From: Panicum virgatum
Taxonomy: Eukaryota; Streptophyta; Magnoliopsida; Poales; Poaceae
Reading direction: 5' to 3'
NCBI RefSeq assembly: GCF_016808335.1
Contig: NC_053137.1
Span: forward strand, 2,397,092-2,461,091
Length of the DNA stretch: 64,000 nucleotides
The stretch's first letter is position 1. Every line of letters begins with the position of its first letter. Made by a program: the position numbers and the translations under genes. Below, piece after piece: positions 45,262 through 56,643 of the stretch. The notes below the pieces were generated by a model. It was given only the letters and a program-made list of their open reading frames with translations. It did not search any database and had not been told where the DNA came from.

Positions 45262-45517
45262 TGTTAGGAGTCACATGTGTGACTGATAGTTAAACTATCA
45301 CATAAGGCCCAATAATTATTTTTTATTTGGGAAAAAATTTATAGTTGGAACAAAACAAAATTGTTCCTGAACAAAACAAAATTGTTCCGACAAAAATTTG
45401 ACTGGATTACACATGTGGACTGGTTTGTTGGACCAGTTTACGCCCAAAATATAAAATCTGGAGCTGGAAAATCTTAGTGTGACAAGTTTGCTGGGGTCAC
45501 ACGCGTGATTCCCAACA
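45262..45517. mobile_element. MITE with 21-bp TIR (TGTTRGGARTCAC...)
   Basis: Left end TGTTAGGAGTCACATGTGTG and right end CACGCGTGATTCCCAACA are inverted repeats matching at 16 or more of 21 positions. The interior contains direct repeats of 'gaacaaaacaaaattgttcc'. No clear target-site duplication was found. It lies upstream of the first F-box remnant. Confidence 0.6.
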
Positions 45518-45781
45518 GTGCCCCGGATCGGAAGTCCTCCAGTCCTCCTCATCTTTTCACCTCCAGTCGTATAGGCTGCCCGTGAGGCCCAAAGTCCTGG
45601 GCCTGTGGCGACGGTCGAGCTGCGATACTAAGGGCCACCAGCCCAGCGTTGAGCAGCAACAGCCGCCAGCCGGTCGCCGCCTCTAGGCCGGTGGCCCATT
45701 TTCGCTCTCCACTTTCCTCTCGCTCTTCCATCCTCCCCCATCCTAGTCCTCCATCCAAATCCTCACCGACTTGAGTACAAT

Positions 45782-46015
45782 ATGGCGGCGCCGCAACGCC
45801 CACCACCAGAGCTGGTTGAGGACGTTGTCGCCGAAGTCCTCCTTCGCCTCCTGCCGGACGAACCCGCGCACATTGTCTGCAAGCCCTGGCGCCGCATCCT
45901 GTCCTCCACCGCCTTTGTTCTCCCTCTGTTATTGCTTTGGAGAATTTGGGGAGCTCACGGCGAGGCAGCGCGCGGTGCGGCTCGCGGCACACTCGTGCGG
46001 CACGGATGGCGGTGA
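45782..46015 (+). pseudogene. F-box gene remnant 1
   Basis: The ATG at 45782 opens MAAPQRPPPELVEDVVAEVL, a clear F-box start (PELVEDVVAEVLLRLLPDEP), followed by VCKPWRRIL. The usual R-ASL residues between DEPA and VCKPWRR are missing, and after 'SSTAF' the protein loses all similarity to its paralogues, ending at codon 77. Intact members have a C-terminal DUF1618-like/beta-propeller-like region of about 300 residues. F-box proteins act as substrate adaptors of SCF ubiquitin ligases through Skp1 binding; this remnant could at most encode the F-box. Confidence 0.7.
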
Positions 46016-46730
46016 CGGCCAGCCACCTGCGAGCGTAGATGGCTGCCTGATGGAGACTATTAGAAGTCGAATGTGTGACTAGCAGTGAAGGTGTCACACA
46101 GTCCATTCGATTGCTAGGGCCATCGGTCACCTGGAAAAATACTCAAGGAAATATATGCAGGGGTGGATCTGGAGCGATGTATTTGATGTACATCGCCGGT
46201 TTGATCGCCAATGTCATCGTCGGTCGCACAATCGGGCGCCGGGCACACGCCGCCGGTCAGTTTCCCAGACGTCACCCCGGGCACATGCTAGTGATCCACG
46301 CGACACCGCTGTACCTTGAACTTGGACGCGAGCGAAGCAATCACACCAATCATCAAATGTTGGCCAAGTTCAGTGATCGCAAATAGCATGCAAGTCTCCG
46401 ATACTCCGCCGCTTCTCCAGCCGGCAGTCCGCCGCCGCCTCCAGCTCCATCTCCTCTCGGCGGGCTGCGGCACATCACAATCACATCAAGCAGCATCGCA
46501 TCGTCGTCGTCAATACTGATTTCTGGCCCAGCCCAGATCTCCATGGGCCAGTTCGAACTAACTCTACGTAGGCCCATGGATGCCCAACTCGACAGGCCGA
46601 ATGGTTCCACTTCCACAGTTTGGAGTTTGGCAGGCGCGGAGCAGCCTCCTCGCTCTCGGGGGTGATCTCGTCTTCCCCACCGAACGGTTCCCAGAACCCA
46701 ACCAAAACTCTCGCCGACCCCGAGCGCGAC
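46016..46730. other. region between F-box 1 and F-box 2, no gene seen
   Basis: No coding homology can be supported. It is the promoter side of F-box 2. A 'tgtgtgactagcag..ggtgtcacaca' inverted motif near 46070-46100 recalls the termini of the MITE at 45262-45517. Confidence 0.3.
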
Positions 46731-47525
46731 ATGGCGGCGCCGCCGGAGCTGGTCGAGGACGCCGTCACCGAAATCCTCCTCCGCCTCCCGCCGGACGAGC
46801 CCGCGCCTCCCTCGTCTGCAAGCCCTGGCGCCGCATCCTCTGCTCCGCCGCCTTCCACCGCCGCTACGCCCGCTTCCACCGCTCCCCTCCGCTGCTCGGC
46901 TTCTTCGCGGGGTCCTACTTCCTCGACCCCACCCCCGCTTCGTCCCCACCACGGACGCCTCCCCCTTCCGCCGGGCGGCGTTCGGCTGCCGCAGCTACTG
47001 CCACCTCGACTGCCGCCACGGGCGCCTCCTCCTCAGGAAGCCCGGGGCCCACCGCTTCGTCGTCTGGGACCCGTCACCGATCGCCGGGAAGCGGTGCCCG
47101 AGCCCGGCATCGTCTGGTTCGGCGCCGCGGCCGCGGGCTGCTGCGACCACCGCGGCTGCCACGGCCGCGGCCGCCCCTACCACGTGCTCTGTGTGGGCAC
47201 CGACAACATGGTCGGCGTCGTGCACGCGTGCGTCTACTCGTCGCTGCAAGCAGCTGGTTCATGGGGCACCACGGTTTCTGTTCCCATCGGCGCTAACTAT
47301 GTGACCCCAAGTCGGGGTACCCTTGTCGGGGATGAAATGTACATGGCACTCGGGCTGCGTGGTAAAATTCTCAGCTACAACTTTGCCAAGCATCGCCTAT
47401 CTGTGATTGATGCGCCTGACTCGTACGACAAGGGCATTGTGCTCATGCTCACCGAGGACGGCTTGCTCGGTCTCTCCGGCGTTAGGGGGTTTCAACCTTC
47501 ACCTGTGCTCGAGAAAGGCGAATAA
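46731..47525 (+). pseudogene. F-box gene 2, three frameshifts and truncated 3' end
   Basis: The ATG at 46731 gives MAAPPELVEDAVTEILLRLP. Homology then moves to other frames. From about 46803 it is ASLVCKPWRRILCSAAFHRR in frame 2, from about 46935 PRFVPTTDASPFRRAAF and CHLDCRHGRLLLRKPG in frame 3, and from about 47070 back in the first frame with VTDRREAVPEPG through VHACVYSSLQAAGSW, LVGDEMYMALG and IDAPDSYDKGIVLM. Each shift equals loss of one base. The frame starting at ATG stays open by chance across the shifted zone, so a gene finder would report a 260-300-residue protein with a wrong middle. It ends at 47525, before the 'RVIELETL' part seen in F-box 3. Confidence 0.75.
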
Positions 47526-47810
47526 AAGGTATAGATCTCGAAAAATTATGAAACTTTGTAGTTGACAACTTTTAATTTGAATTTGTTTAGGGCCTCAAAC
47601 AAATAATATACTCTCAGTTTAGTATAATATGTGGGGAAAAAAATGGAGTATAGACACAAGTGACTGTGTGGTGTAGTGGTACTGCGTGGTGTGCGAAAAA
47701 TGTTACAACTTGCAATTTAGATGGAACCGGTGTGTGGCTGGCCGGTGGGGTCCTCCCCGAATTAAATCTTATTTGTTTTCTATTTTTAAAATTGATTTTC
47801 TGAAAACTTC
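47526..47810. other. sequence downstream of F-box 2, no gene seen
   Basis: AT-rich sequence without a supported feature. Confidence 0.3.
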
Positions 47811-47840
47811 TTTGCCGAGTGCTTTTTAGCACTCGGCAAA
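47811..47840. repeat. perfect 12-bp hairpin TTTGCCGAGTGC
   Basis: TTTGCCGAGTGC (47811-47822) and GCACTCGGCAAA (47829-47840) form a perfect stem with a 6-base loop. This 'tttgccgagtg' motif is a well-known subterminal/TIR component of grass CACTA-like elements. A related 'cacacagcaaagg' lies downstream, but no full element boundary is visible. Confidence 0.6.
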
Positions 47841-48002
47841 CTATTTGCCATGTGCCCGATAAATGGCACACAGCAAAGGACCTCTTTACCGACGCCTGTT
47901 TGCCACACCGTAGCGGAGGGAGGGAGGGAGGCACGGCGAAGGGAGGGAGGCGACGACAGAGAAAGGGCGGCGGCGCTGCGGGGAGGGAGGCAGGGGAGGA
48001 GG

Positions 48003-48025
48003 GAGAGAGAGAGAGAGAGAGAGAG
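48003..48025. repeat. (GA)n microsatellite
   Basis: Uninterrupted GA dinucleotide run in a purine-rich, GC-rich stretch. Confidence 0.8.
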
Positions 48026-48044
48026 TGGAGAGGATGACAGGTGG

Positions 48045-50152
48045 GGTCAGCGAGCTGACATGTGGGGCTAGCGCCATGTCAGCAAAAACCACCTACAAAA
48101 CCAGCTAGGGGGGTTATTTACCCGGTTTTAAGAGTTGAGGGACCTTCCATTTCTGGTTTTGTAGTTAAGGGGGGTAATCCGGATTCCTCGACAAGTTCCG
48201 GGGGGGGGGGGGGTAAATGGACTTATTCCTATACTATGGTATGAAATAGTAACTCTTAACTTTTATTCTTGATACTTTTGAAGTTGTGCTTGCAACACAT
48301 TGCCATTACCAGCATAGACAAGTTAATCAATACTGAGATGCCTGACCAGTTTACAAATCCAAGAAGCTGAATCTGCCACTGTTGGCACTTTGGAGGGTTG
48401 ATGCTTTAAAATGTTTATTAGTATTCTGTTTCGTAGATTGATTTCTTCTAGGGCCGGCCACCATGGTCAGAGCCTACCCCAACTTTCTTGACTCTAAAAT
48501 GGCTGTTGTTGCAGTAGTAGTAGTGTAAGCCAGCGTCACCAGTTCTTGTGTTCTTCGTTCCTGACTAGTTGTTTGAGATCATTCTTGTGAAGACAATGTT
48601 TGAGGATTAAATCTATTCTTAGTTTCTTATTACGGTCGGTGTTATATTGATGGTTGATAGGTCCACTCCGAACTAAATGTGTATCGTGGTTCTTTTGACC
48701 GAAAATTAAATCCAATTGATGATTGCTTTAGCTTAGTTTTTACTTCCGGAACCAGGATGGTTGGTTCAGCCTTCAGAAATGCTTTTGGAACTGAAACTGA
48801 TGAAATTAATCAAAGTTTCTGTATGCCAGGTTACACATCAGTGGGATTGCTATCAAAGTAAGTTTCGTATTTTTGGACTGGGGGAGCTTTGTTGCTCCAT
48901 TCTTTGTTCATACAACACTAGAATGCATCACCTAGTGGTCGCTTGCTTGTTCTGAAAGACCTGACCGTTCCATCACGTCTCAGAGTTAGCTCCTCAAAGT
49001 TCATCTGAAGACTGAAAGAGGAATGATGTATGTAGGTTGCATACAGATGCACATATGCATGCCATGAAATCTGAAAGGCTTCAGTTGATGGCCTGATTGT
49101 GAGTTTCTTTCTAATACTAGCTACTAGTTGACTAACCAGTAGTGTAAAACTGTGAATTGTGAACAGCTATTTTTTTTGACACAGAAGCAGGGAATTGGTA
49201 ATATTTTTGGTTTACGACATCATCAAGTACTGTGAGTAGTATTAAGGCTACCGGTTATGGTCTCATACTTTCATACTCATTTGAAGCCCTTGTTCCTTAA
49301 GGTTTATCATGAGAGCGATAATTGAACCCCCTGTATTTTGAAAATATTGTGCTAAACCATGTGTTTCTGCATTTCATCCGGCAATATATCCTTAGAATAT
49401 CCATCATGCATCCTAGAATCTAAAACACAACTTCAACAACTCTGTTTGTAGATTGTACCAAGGGCCTTTATATATTTTAGGGAAGTCAAAGTAAAATAGA
49501 AGAACAATGCTTAGTCTTTTTACAGGAAGAGAAAAGTTGGAGTTATATTGAACATGAATAAACAATAGTTCAACCAAACATAAGTTCTCAATTCCTTGAT
49601 CATGATGAATTTAGTCAGAGACAATTAGTAATCATGATTATACTTGGCAGATTTTATCCAAATTTCAGTAAAAATAATGATATGTATTTAGTTTGTAGTG
49701 GTTGCGTCAAATATTGTCTGGAAAAATGACCCATGAGCCCTAGGATTCAGCCCCCCCCCCCCCCGCGCTCTCTTCCCTGCGGACCCCCCGCGTAACTGAA
49801 CCTTGGTTTAATTGGTTGCCTCAAGTAGCGTTTGGGTTTGGCCCGCAAGGTGCAAAAGGTCTTCTCCAACTTGGCTCCTAATATGCTAAAGATCTGCTTA
49901 TATATCCTTATCGTCGCTGCTCCTAGTCGCTCACTCACCATTCTCTGCATCTGACCGGGTGAATCTCTCCTCTTCTTTCCTCTCAGATTCATCTCATCTC
50001 CTCTCTTTTTTCTCCTTAATTATCTTCTTGATGAATTCCTCTAAACTCTCTTGTGTTTTCTTTGTTTTGCAGCGGAGATGTGTTGAGGAACCAGTGTGAG
50101 CAGGCAAGTGATTTCAATAAGTGGAGATTTCTCGAGAAATCTGTCCGTGCGT
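48045..50152. other. intergenic; G14 and C14 tracts; no gene seen
   Basis: A run of 14 G at 48200-48213 lies in sequence resembling the end of a MITE ('taaatggacttattcctat'). A run of 14 C lies at 49751-49764. Otherwise it is AT-rich without a coding frame that I can support. Scattered GT-AG-like sites could belong to untranslated exons but nothing proves it. Confidence 0.3.
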
Positions 50153-51406
50153 GCAGGCAAGTGATTTCTCTCTCGCTCTCTCTCCCCCCCTTTGTTTTCC
50201 ATCAATTTCCCCATCGCTTAACCCAAGAACACCGAGAAAATTATGGAAGCCATCATTTCTCATCTCGACCATATAGTCCCCAAACTGGATCTGGATTGCT
50301 TGGTTGCTTGAAGATAAAAAGGCAAGTTTTCTTTGTGATGAATTTTGATTTATGCTTCTTTACTATTATTTTCTCGAGATCTTGATGGTTAAACTCAATT
50401 CTTTGTTGTTTAGGATTGGAGATCCGCCTCTTCTTCATCTCTTCTCCTGGCTCCGTACTGCTCCTATTGTGGTAAAAAGATACAAACCCATCTCCTAATC
50501 CAATTTATTCATGTGGATCTGAGCATGGCATCCTCGATCGGTCCCACATGGCAGACTCCACCTCAGAAGCTCGGGCGCTTCCTCAGCATCGTCAAGCTAG
50601 TCAAATCCAAGTATCCAGCCAAGTGACACCCACTGGCCCACCCACTTGGTCATCGGGCTGTCGGACCCACATGTTCCAGCACGCAAGCAAGCAATTTCTC
50701 TCTTCTCGTTGATTTCACTCGATTTATCTTAGAAGATTTGAAAAGTTATGGACTCCCTTGCTTGTCATCTGAACCGTGCAGTTTCTACTAGATCCGAGTT
50801 GCTTGGTCGTGTTTAAGATAAATAAAAAGTTAAGTTTTTTTGTCATGAATTTTTATTTATGCTTCTTTCTTGTCATTTTACTGAGATATTAATGGTTAAA
50901 ATAAACTCTTTCTTGTTTAGGATTGGAGATCTGCCGCTCCTCTGTCTCCTCCCTGGCTTCCTGCTGCTCCTATATTGTGGTAAAAGAAAAAAATACACAA
51001 ATTCCTCTCTTAATTCGATATATTCACGTGGATCTGAGCATGGTATCCTCGACCAGTCGTACTCGTACATGGCAGACTCTCACCTTAAAGGCTCGGGTGG
51101 GTCCTCGGCATCATCAAGATAGTCCAACCCAACCAGAGTGACACCCATTGGTCATCCACAAGTCTGCTCCTCCCTGTCAAGCACGCAGGCAAGGGATTTC
51201 TCTCTTCCCATTGATTTCCCTCGATTTAATTACCTTAGTAGTTAGTACGTCCAAAAACAAAATCCCTTCTTCTCATCTCATCTGTGCAGCCTCTACTAGA
51301 TTCAAGTTGCTCGGTTGTTTTTGAAGATAAAAAAGTTAAGTTTTTTTTTTGTTAGGATTTTGACTTATGCTCCTGTCTTGTCATTTTCCCAAGATTCAGA
51401 TGTTAA
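50153..51406 (+). repeat. ~500-bp tandem repeat, 2.4 copies
   Basis: Units start at 50153, 50683 and 51185 with 'gca(g/a)gcaag..atttctctc'. Units 1 and 2 (530 and 502 bp) contain in order 'gaagataaaaaggcaag', 'ttaggattggagat', 'tgtggatctgagcatgg', 'catggcagactc' and 'gtgacacccac'. Unit 3 is cut off at 51406 by a MITE. Each unit contains a TTTAG|G splice-acceptor-like site before 'attggagat'. Copies have diverged by many substitutions and indels. No protein frame is shared, so it looks non-coding. Confidence 0.75.
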
Positions 51407-51742
51407 GGCCTTTTTTAGTTGCCAAATTCAAAATTATAAAATTATCACATGAAATGAGAATCTTACATGCATGAAGTATTAAATCTAGACGAAATAAAAA
51501 AACTAATTGCATAGTTTGCTTGTAAATTGCAAGAAGAATCTAATGAGCCTAATTAGATCATGATTAGATACTAAATTGCTACATTAATTGCTACAGCAAT
51601 CATGTGTTAATGATGGATTAATTAGTCTTAATAAATTCATCTCGTAGTTTACAAACAAATTCTATAATTAGTCTATATTTAGTACTTCAAATGTGAAAAA
51701 AATTCTATTTCATAAAGTTTATAGAAGCAACTAAATAAAGCC
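51407..51742. mobile_element. Tourist-like MITE (GGCCTTTTTTAG..., TSD TAA)
   Basis: Left end GGCCTTTTTTAGTTGC and right end GCAACTAAATAAAGCC are inverted repeats. The trinucleotide TAA flanks both ends (51404-51406, 51743-51745), as expected for PIF/Harbinger MITEs. The interior 'cctaattagatcatgattag' and 'attgctacagcaat' motifs are typical. It sits directly upstream of F-box 3. Confidence 0.7.
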
Positions 51743-51994
51743 TAAAATTAGTTCTTCCCACCAAGCCTCTTCGACAAGCTCGGCTGTCGAGCACCTCGCG
51801 TGCACCGCGATGCCGCCCACCAAGGCGCGCCGCCGCCGGCAGAGGCGCGGACCCAGGCGCGCCACTCGGTCCCAGCGCAGCTTGTGGAAGACACCGTCGG
51901 CGAGATCCTCCTCCGGCTCCCACCCGACGACCCCGCGAGCCTCGTCCGCGCCTCCGCCGTCTGCAAGACCTGGCGCCGCGCCCTCGCCGACCCC

Positions 51995-54900
51995 TGTGAC
52001 ACTTCAGGTGTCAGCATTAATAAATCATGGTCATTAGCGTCAAATCATGCATCATTAATCAAGAATGAGAAATAATTGCACCTCTATATGTTTTTGAACA
52101 ACAATCAAGAAACTTAAATAACTTTTAAACCGATGCAAGTATGAATATGAAATTGAGTACGCAACTCAGTATCAAGATGATAAACCAAAGTCTAGTTGAG
52201 GCCAAGAGGATAAAATGAAATTTTGCACATAAAATGACGAGTCATTCGAATCGAAGTTTCAAAGGTTAAATGTTCGAATTTGAAATTCAAATAAAGAGGC
52301 TTTGAAAACAATTTCTAAACCATAGATCAAGTAAACTTTTGGCTAACACAAAAGTTGTAGAGTTTTGTGTTTTGAACAAGTTTTGTGTTCAGGGTTTTTC
52401 GAGTTGTTACACAAAAGTTTGAGTTAGATTTGATTTTCGGTTGAAAACTTTTATTGTTTCAAAGCGAGTTTGATTTTATTTTGCAAACGACAGCTCAAAT
52501 GAACTTTGGGCTAAAAGGAAAGTTGTAGGTTTGGAAATTCGGCACAACTTTCGTATTCAAACTTTTTTGCGTTTCTGTTCAAAATTTTGAGAAAAAAGCA
52601 AGTCAAACGCGGTCAATTTCTTTTTCCCTTCTCTCTTTTCTTCCTCTCTCTCCCCCTCCCCTGTTTTTCCTACCGATGGAGCAGAGCCCCCGCGCCATGC
52701 GGAGGGGCATCTCTGCCGGCGAGCCGCGCCAAGGACGACACCCCGACCAGCGCCCCGACCGGCCACCGACCGAGCGGCCCTGTCCCATCGCCTCGGCCAC
52801 GTCTCGGCCATGCGCGAGCTTCCCGGCACGCCGCGCGCGAGCTGGCCGGCCACCACGGCCGCCCGCCGCACTCAACCCCGCGCCCCACCCCCTACAGAGC
52901 CTCCTCCCCCTTATTTCCTTCGCAACGAGCACTCTTGCCCACCCCTCTCCACTCCTCTCGCCCAGGGAGCTGAGCCCCAACCCCTCCCCTGCGCCAGAGG
53001 CGCCGCCGTGCCCGACCTCGCCGTGGATCTCGCCCTCCGGCCCTCCTCCGCCCCAACCAACTCCACAGACAGCTCCCCCACCTCCCATTGGTCCTTACAA
53101 GCACCACCGCCGCCACCCTAGCCCGCCGGACCACCGCCGGAGCAGGCCGCCGCCGCCACCCGCAGCTCTGCTCCACCGCCGGCCATCTCCCGTCCTCCCC
53201 CAACCTCGATTGAGCCCACAAATCGGTAGATCTCGAAGTCCTCTAGCTCCTCCTCCACTTCCCCCTAGCCGCCGGGGACCATAGCCACCGGATTTCGGCC
53301 GGCAAAGCCCGCCCCTTCTCCTACCTCCGGCTCGGGGCCTATTTGTGATTTGTTTTTAGATTTCAGGGGCCTCTGCACAAAAGTTCCTTTTCCTTTTTGT
53401 TTTCCAAAGCTGTGAATTTGTAAATTTGATATAAATTCGTAGCAAAATCGTAAAAATGCAAACTCAATTGTTATGATTTCCTTGTGACTAGGTCTACAAT
53501 TTTTGTTACATACACTTTTTCTTTTGCTCAATAGTTTTTTCTCTATTTAAAATGCAAAGAAAAGGTAGATTTTATTGTATCTCAAGTTTTATCCAGTGCA
53601 TGTATACCATTTTTGGTCAGTATGTTTAATGCTGTAGAAGGAGGCTCTTATGAAAATTTGGTGGCCATTTGACACTCCTAGCTATAGGTTTTATTTAGGT
53701 CTTGATTTATGCCTAGGATAAATAGTTTGATTTATACAAGTTGTTATGATAATATTATTTGGCTGAAACTTTTACAGATGCTCTATGGTCATTCATGTAT
53801 TTGTCAGAAAAAGTTGGGCAATTTTTAGTTAAGTGAAACTGGTCCAAATGATTTATGGTAGAAATAAATGTACTAAATAAAGAAAAATAGTTTCTCTGCC
53901 TAGAAAAATCTGAAATTTTTACTACAGCTTTAATTTGAGTTCATAATCATTCTAGTAAAGTTTTAGTCCCTGGAACTTAGTATAACTAGCTGTAAAAATT
54001 AATTTTGTTACATGCAGCTCTAGATTGTTACTTTTTTCATGCCTAGTATACTGCTCCTTTAAATCTGAAACATTGAAAGTAGACTCATAATAGGATCACC
54101 AGCACCCAGTTAATTTTTCAGTACTAGTACTTAGCTGGTTTGTTCTATAGAAATTAATCTTGTTTCTAGCAGTGGCTGTGTAAAATAATTATCATGCTTT
54201 TTCTGCTACATGAAACTTGCTGAAGTTCATACAGTAGGACGTTAATTAAGTTTCTTACCATGTGTGAAAATTTCATGACCAAAGGATATGTTTAACTCCA
54301 CTTTCACTTTATACCTAGCTCGCACATGTTACATGACTAGGAATGAATTAATGGCGTTTTGGAAAATCACCCTAGTTCTTTTATGAACTAAAACATGATG
54401 ATTAATACTCGATAAACGATTGCCCAATGAGATGAAAAATGAAAGTATTTTGTTGTCCAACTTGAGTTTTGTTGGATTACAACTTTATAGTGAAGTAAAT
54501 AATAACTTGTTATCATCACAACAGCTCATGCATGTGCATTTCATATAGATTCGACTACTCTCGCTGAGGGAACATACGAGCTGGTGCCCGAGTCCGAGAG
54601 TGAGCTGCGTGAAGCCCAAGTGAATCTAACTGAAGCCACCGAAGACCCGAACCAAAGTTCGGAAGAGCCCCAGGCTAACTACGCTCAGGAAGTCAAGCCC
54701 CGGAGCATAACCTATCTATTTGCAATTTATGTAATTTATTGTTCCTACCTACTTGTGCATTTAAGTTGAAAAGATTTGTTTGGAACCTTAGTTGCATGAT
54801 CTTAGGTACATATGTTTGAACACTAGTATGGGTAGGTCTATAGACAGCAATGCTAATGAATCGGTAGAAGTCGAGTGATTTCCTGTCACTCACGAGCTTA

Positions 54901-56104
54901 TAGGAGTTGAATGTTTACTACATGCTGCAACCATAAGGTCCATGGGTGGGGCTATGATATTCGTTGGTGCCCCGTCTATTTAGTGAAAAATGTTAAGGCC
55001 GCAGTGTGTGGTAGTGGTGGTTAAGCATTTGAACGTACTAACCACATGCCGAGGAATATGGTAATCGGTAAGCTCAAGTACCTGATCGGACCGAGGAGTG
55101 GACTTTTCCCTCAACCTCTTTGAACTTGTTCTCATGCGCGCACATGCGGGTGTAGAGTCTGCGTACTCTGTAGTCGAGGATGGTGACCCTGATCCACGAG
55201 CCAGAAAGAAAGGAGAAATGTTGCGTGGGTGACTCGATTCTCATGCGTGTGTTTAGGTCTGCTTGGCCAGGTTAACAAATTCAATTCGAATTGTCCGTTT
55301 CTCGCGGTTATTGAGACTGATTAACCCTTTTGCCACATAGAGTAAGAAGTGAAACATGATGATGATCAATATTGTTGGATGATGATGAAAAATAATTGTT
55401 CTATCATGTTTGCCATTGGATAGTTGCTCACTTAGAATGATTAATTGTATTTGAATCCTGAGGCTAAAATCTAAAAATAAGGACATACTCTTAGTTGCTT
55501 TTCGGCAAAACAAACCCCTCGAGCCAAAAGTCTTGCATGTCTAGATAGTGGGCTAAGTATACCCATAGTCGGGTAAGCCTTGCTGAGTATTAGTATATTC
55601 AGCCTTACTTGTGGCTCTACTTTGTTTCAGGTGAGACTTTTGAGGACATGATTGCTAGTTTGACTTGGCCACGTACTCTTCCTCCTGGTTGGTCGGTGGA
55701 GTGGGATCCGACTCCGGCCAATGATGACAATGCCGAGTGATGTCATGTACGGGTTTCATCGTGACATTTTGTATCGTCGTTAGAACTCATTTTATTTCTG
55801 CTGCAATTTGAACTCTGAACCAGTTTACTGTTTTCGAACTTGAAGTACCTTTATGATTTCGAACTTGGTATGTAATATTTTCAATCAAGACTCTGTGATT
55901 TAAGAAATTGTGAATTGTTGTAATATCTGGTCCCGCCTTCGTGTGGGCTACGTTTGCTTTGCCGATCCTGGAAGTTAAGTGGTTTTTATCGGGACTTTAC
56001 CCGAGGGACTGCCGTGGTCTTCCGGTTGAGGTGCGAGTTAAATCTAATTGCCTTTGCGAGAATGGTTAGCGTAAAATCGGATTTTTTCGGACGGTTCTGC
56101 CACA
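51995..56104 (+). mobile_element. 4.1-kb solo LTR, gypsy (RIRE3/Atlantys-type)
   Basis: It begins TGTGACACTTCAGGTG and ends TTCTGCCACA, flanked by ACCCC/ACCGC (51990-51994, 56105-56109; four of five identical). The long non-coding body, the 'gttgtagagttttgtgtttt' type repeats and the terminal block with 'gatgacaatgccgagtgatg' fit the very long LTRs of grass Tat-type gypsy elements. No primer site, polypurine tract or internal genes are present, so it is a solo LTR or a terminal-repeat-only derivative. A GC-rich segment (52680-53270) lies inside it with no supported gene. Confidence 0.65.
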
Positions 56105-56445
56105 ACCGCACCTTCCCTGCCCGCTACCGCGCGTTCCACCGGACGCCTCCCGTGCTCGGCGCCTTCTGGGGGGACGCGGTCTTCGTCCCCACCGCGTCGT
56201 TCCGCCCACCTGCCGCCGACCACAGCGGCTGCAATGTGCTCGACTGCCACCACGCCCGCGTGCTCCTCGAGAACCTCGGCTCCGGGGGCCTCTCCGTTTG
56301 GGACCCTATCACTGGCGACCTGCGCCGCCTCCCGGAGGCGCCCGACACCTTCTCGCTCGTCTGCAATGGCGCGGTGCTCTGCGCCGCGACCGCCCGCTGC
56401 GAGTGCGACCACCTCGCCTGCCACGGGGGTGCCTTCCTCGTGGCC

Positions 56446-56643
56446 AGGAGCGGATCCACATGGGGGGCTAGAGGGATTAAGCACCCAACCTCCCTAATAT
56501 CCATGGATACCCCCGTAAGCCCCCTTTTTATTATTTGGATGAAACAATGAAAAGGAAGAGGGGAGGAAGAAAAAGAGAAGAGGAGAAAGAAGAAGAAAGT
56601 GGACATGATCCCCCTCTACATTTTTAGCCTAGATTCGCCACTG
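56446..56643. mobile_element. hAT-like MITE inside F-box 3
   Basis: A 198-bp insert between two exact copies of CTCGTGGCC (56437-56445, 56644-56652). The ends (aggagcggatcca and tagattcgccactg) form an imperfect inverted repeat of the CAGTGGCGGA type common in hAT MITEs. The interior has a polypurine run. If the true duplication is 8 bp, hAT fits best; 9 bp would suggest Mutator. Confidence 0.75.

Noticed and set aside
46620..47525. A 301-residue protein read straight through F-box 2
   Set aside because: Family homology shows that the middle third is in other frames; the straight translation is an artefact of GC-rich open frames.
52587..53284. Proline-rich frames of 128-202 codons
   Set aside because: They lie inside the 4.1-kb LTR in a GC-rich island, with frames open on both strands and no family match.
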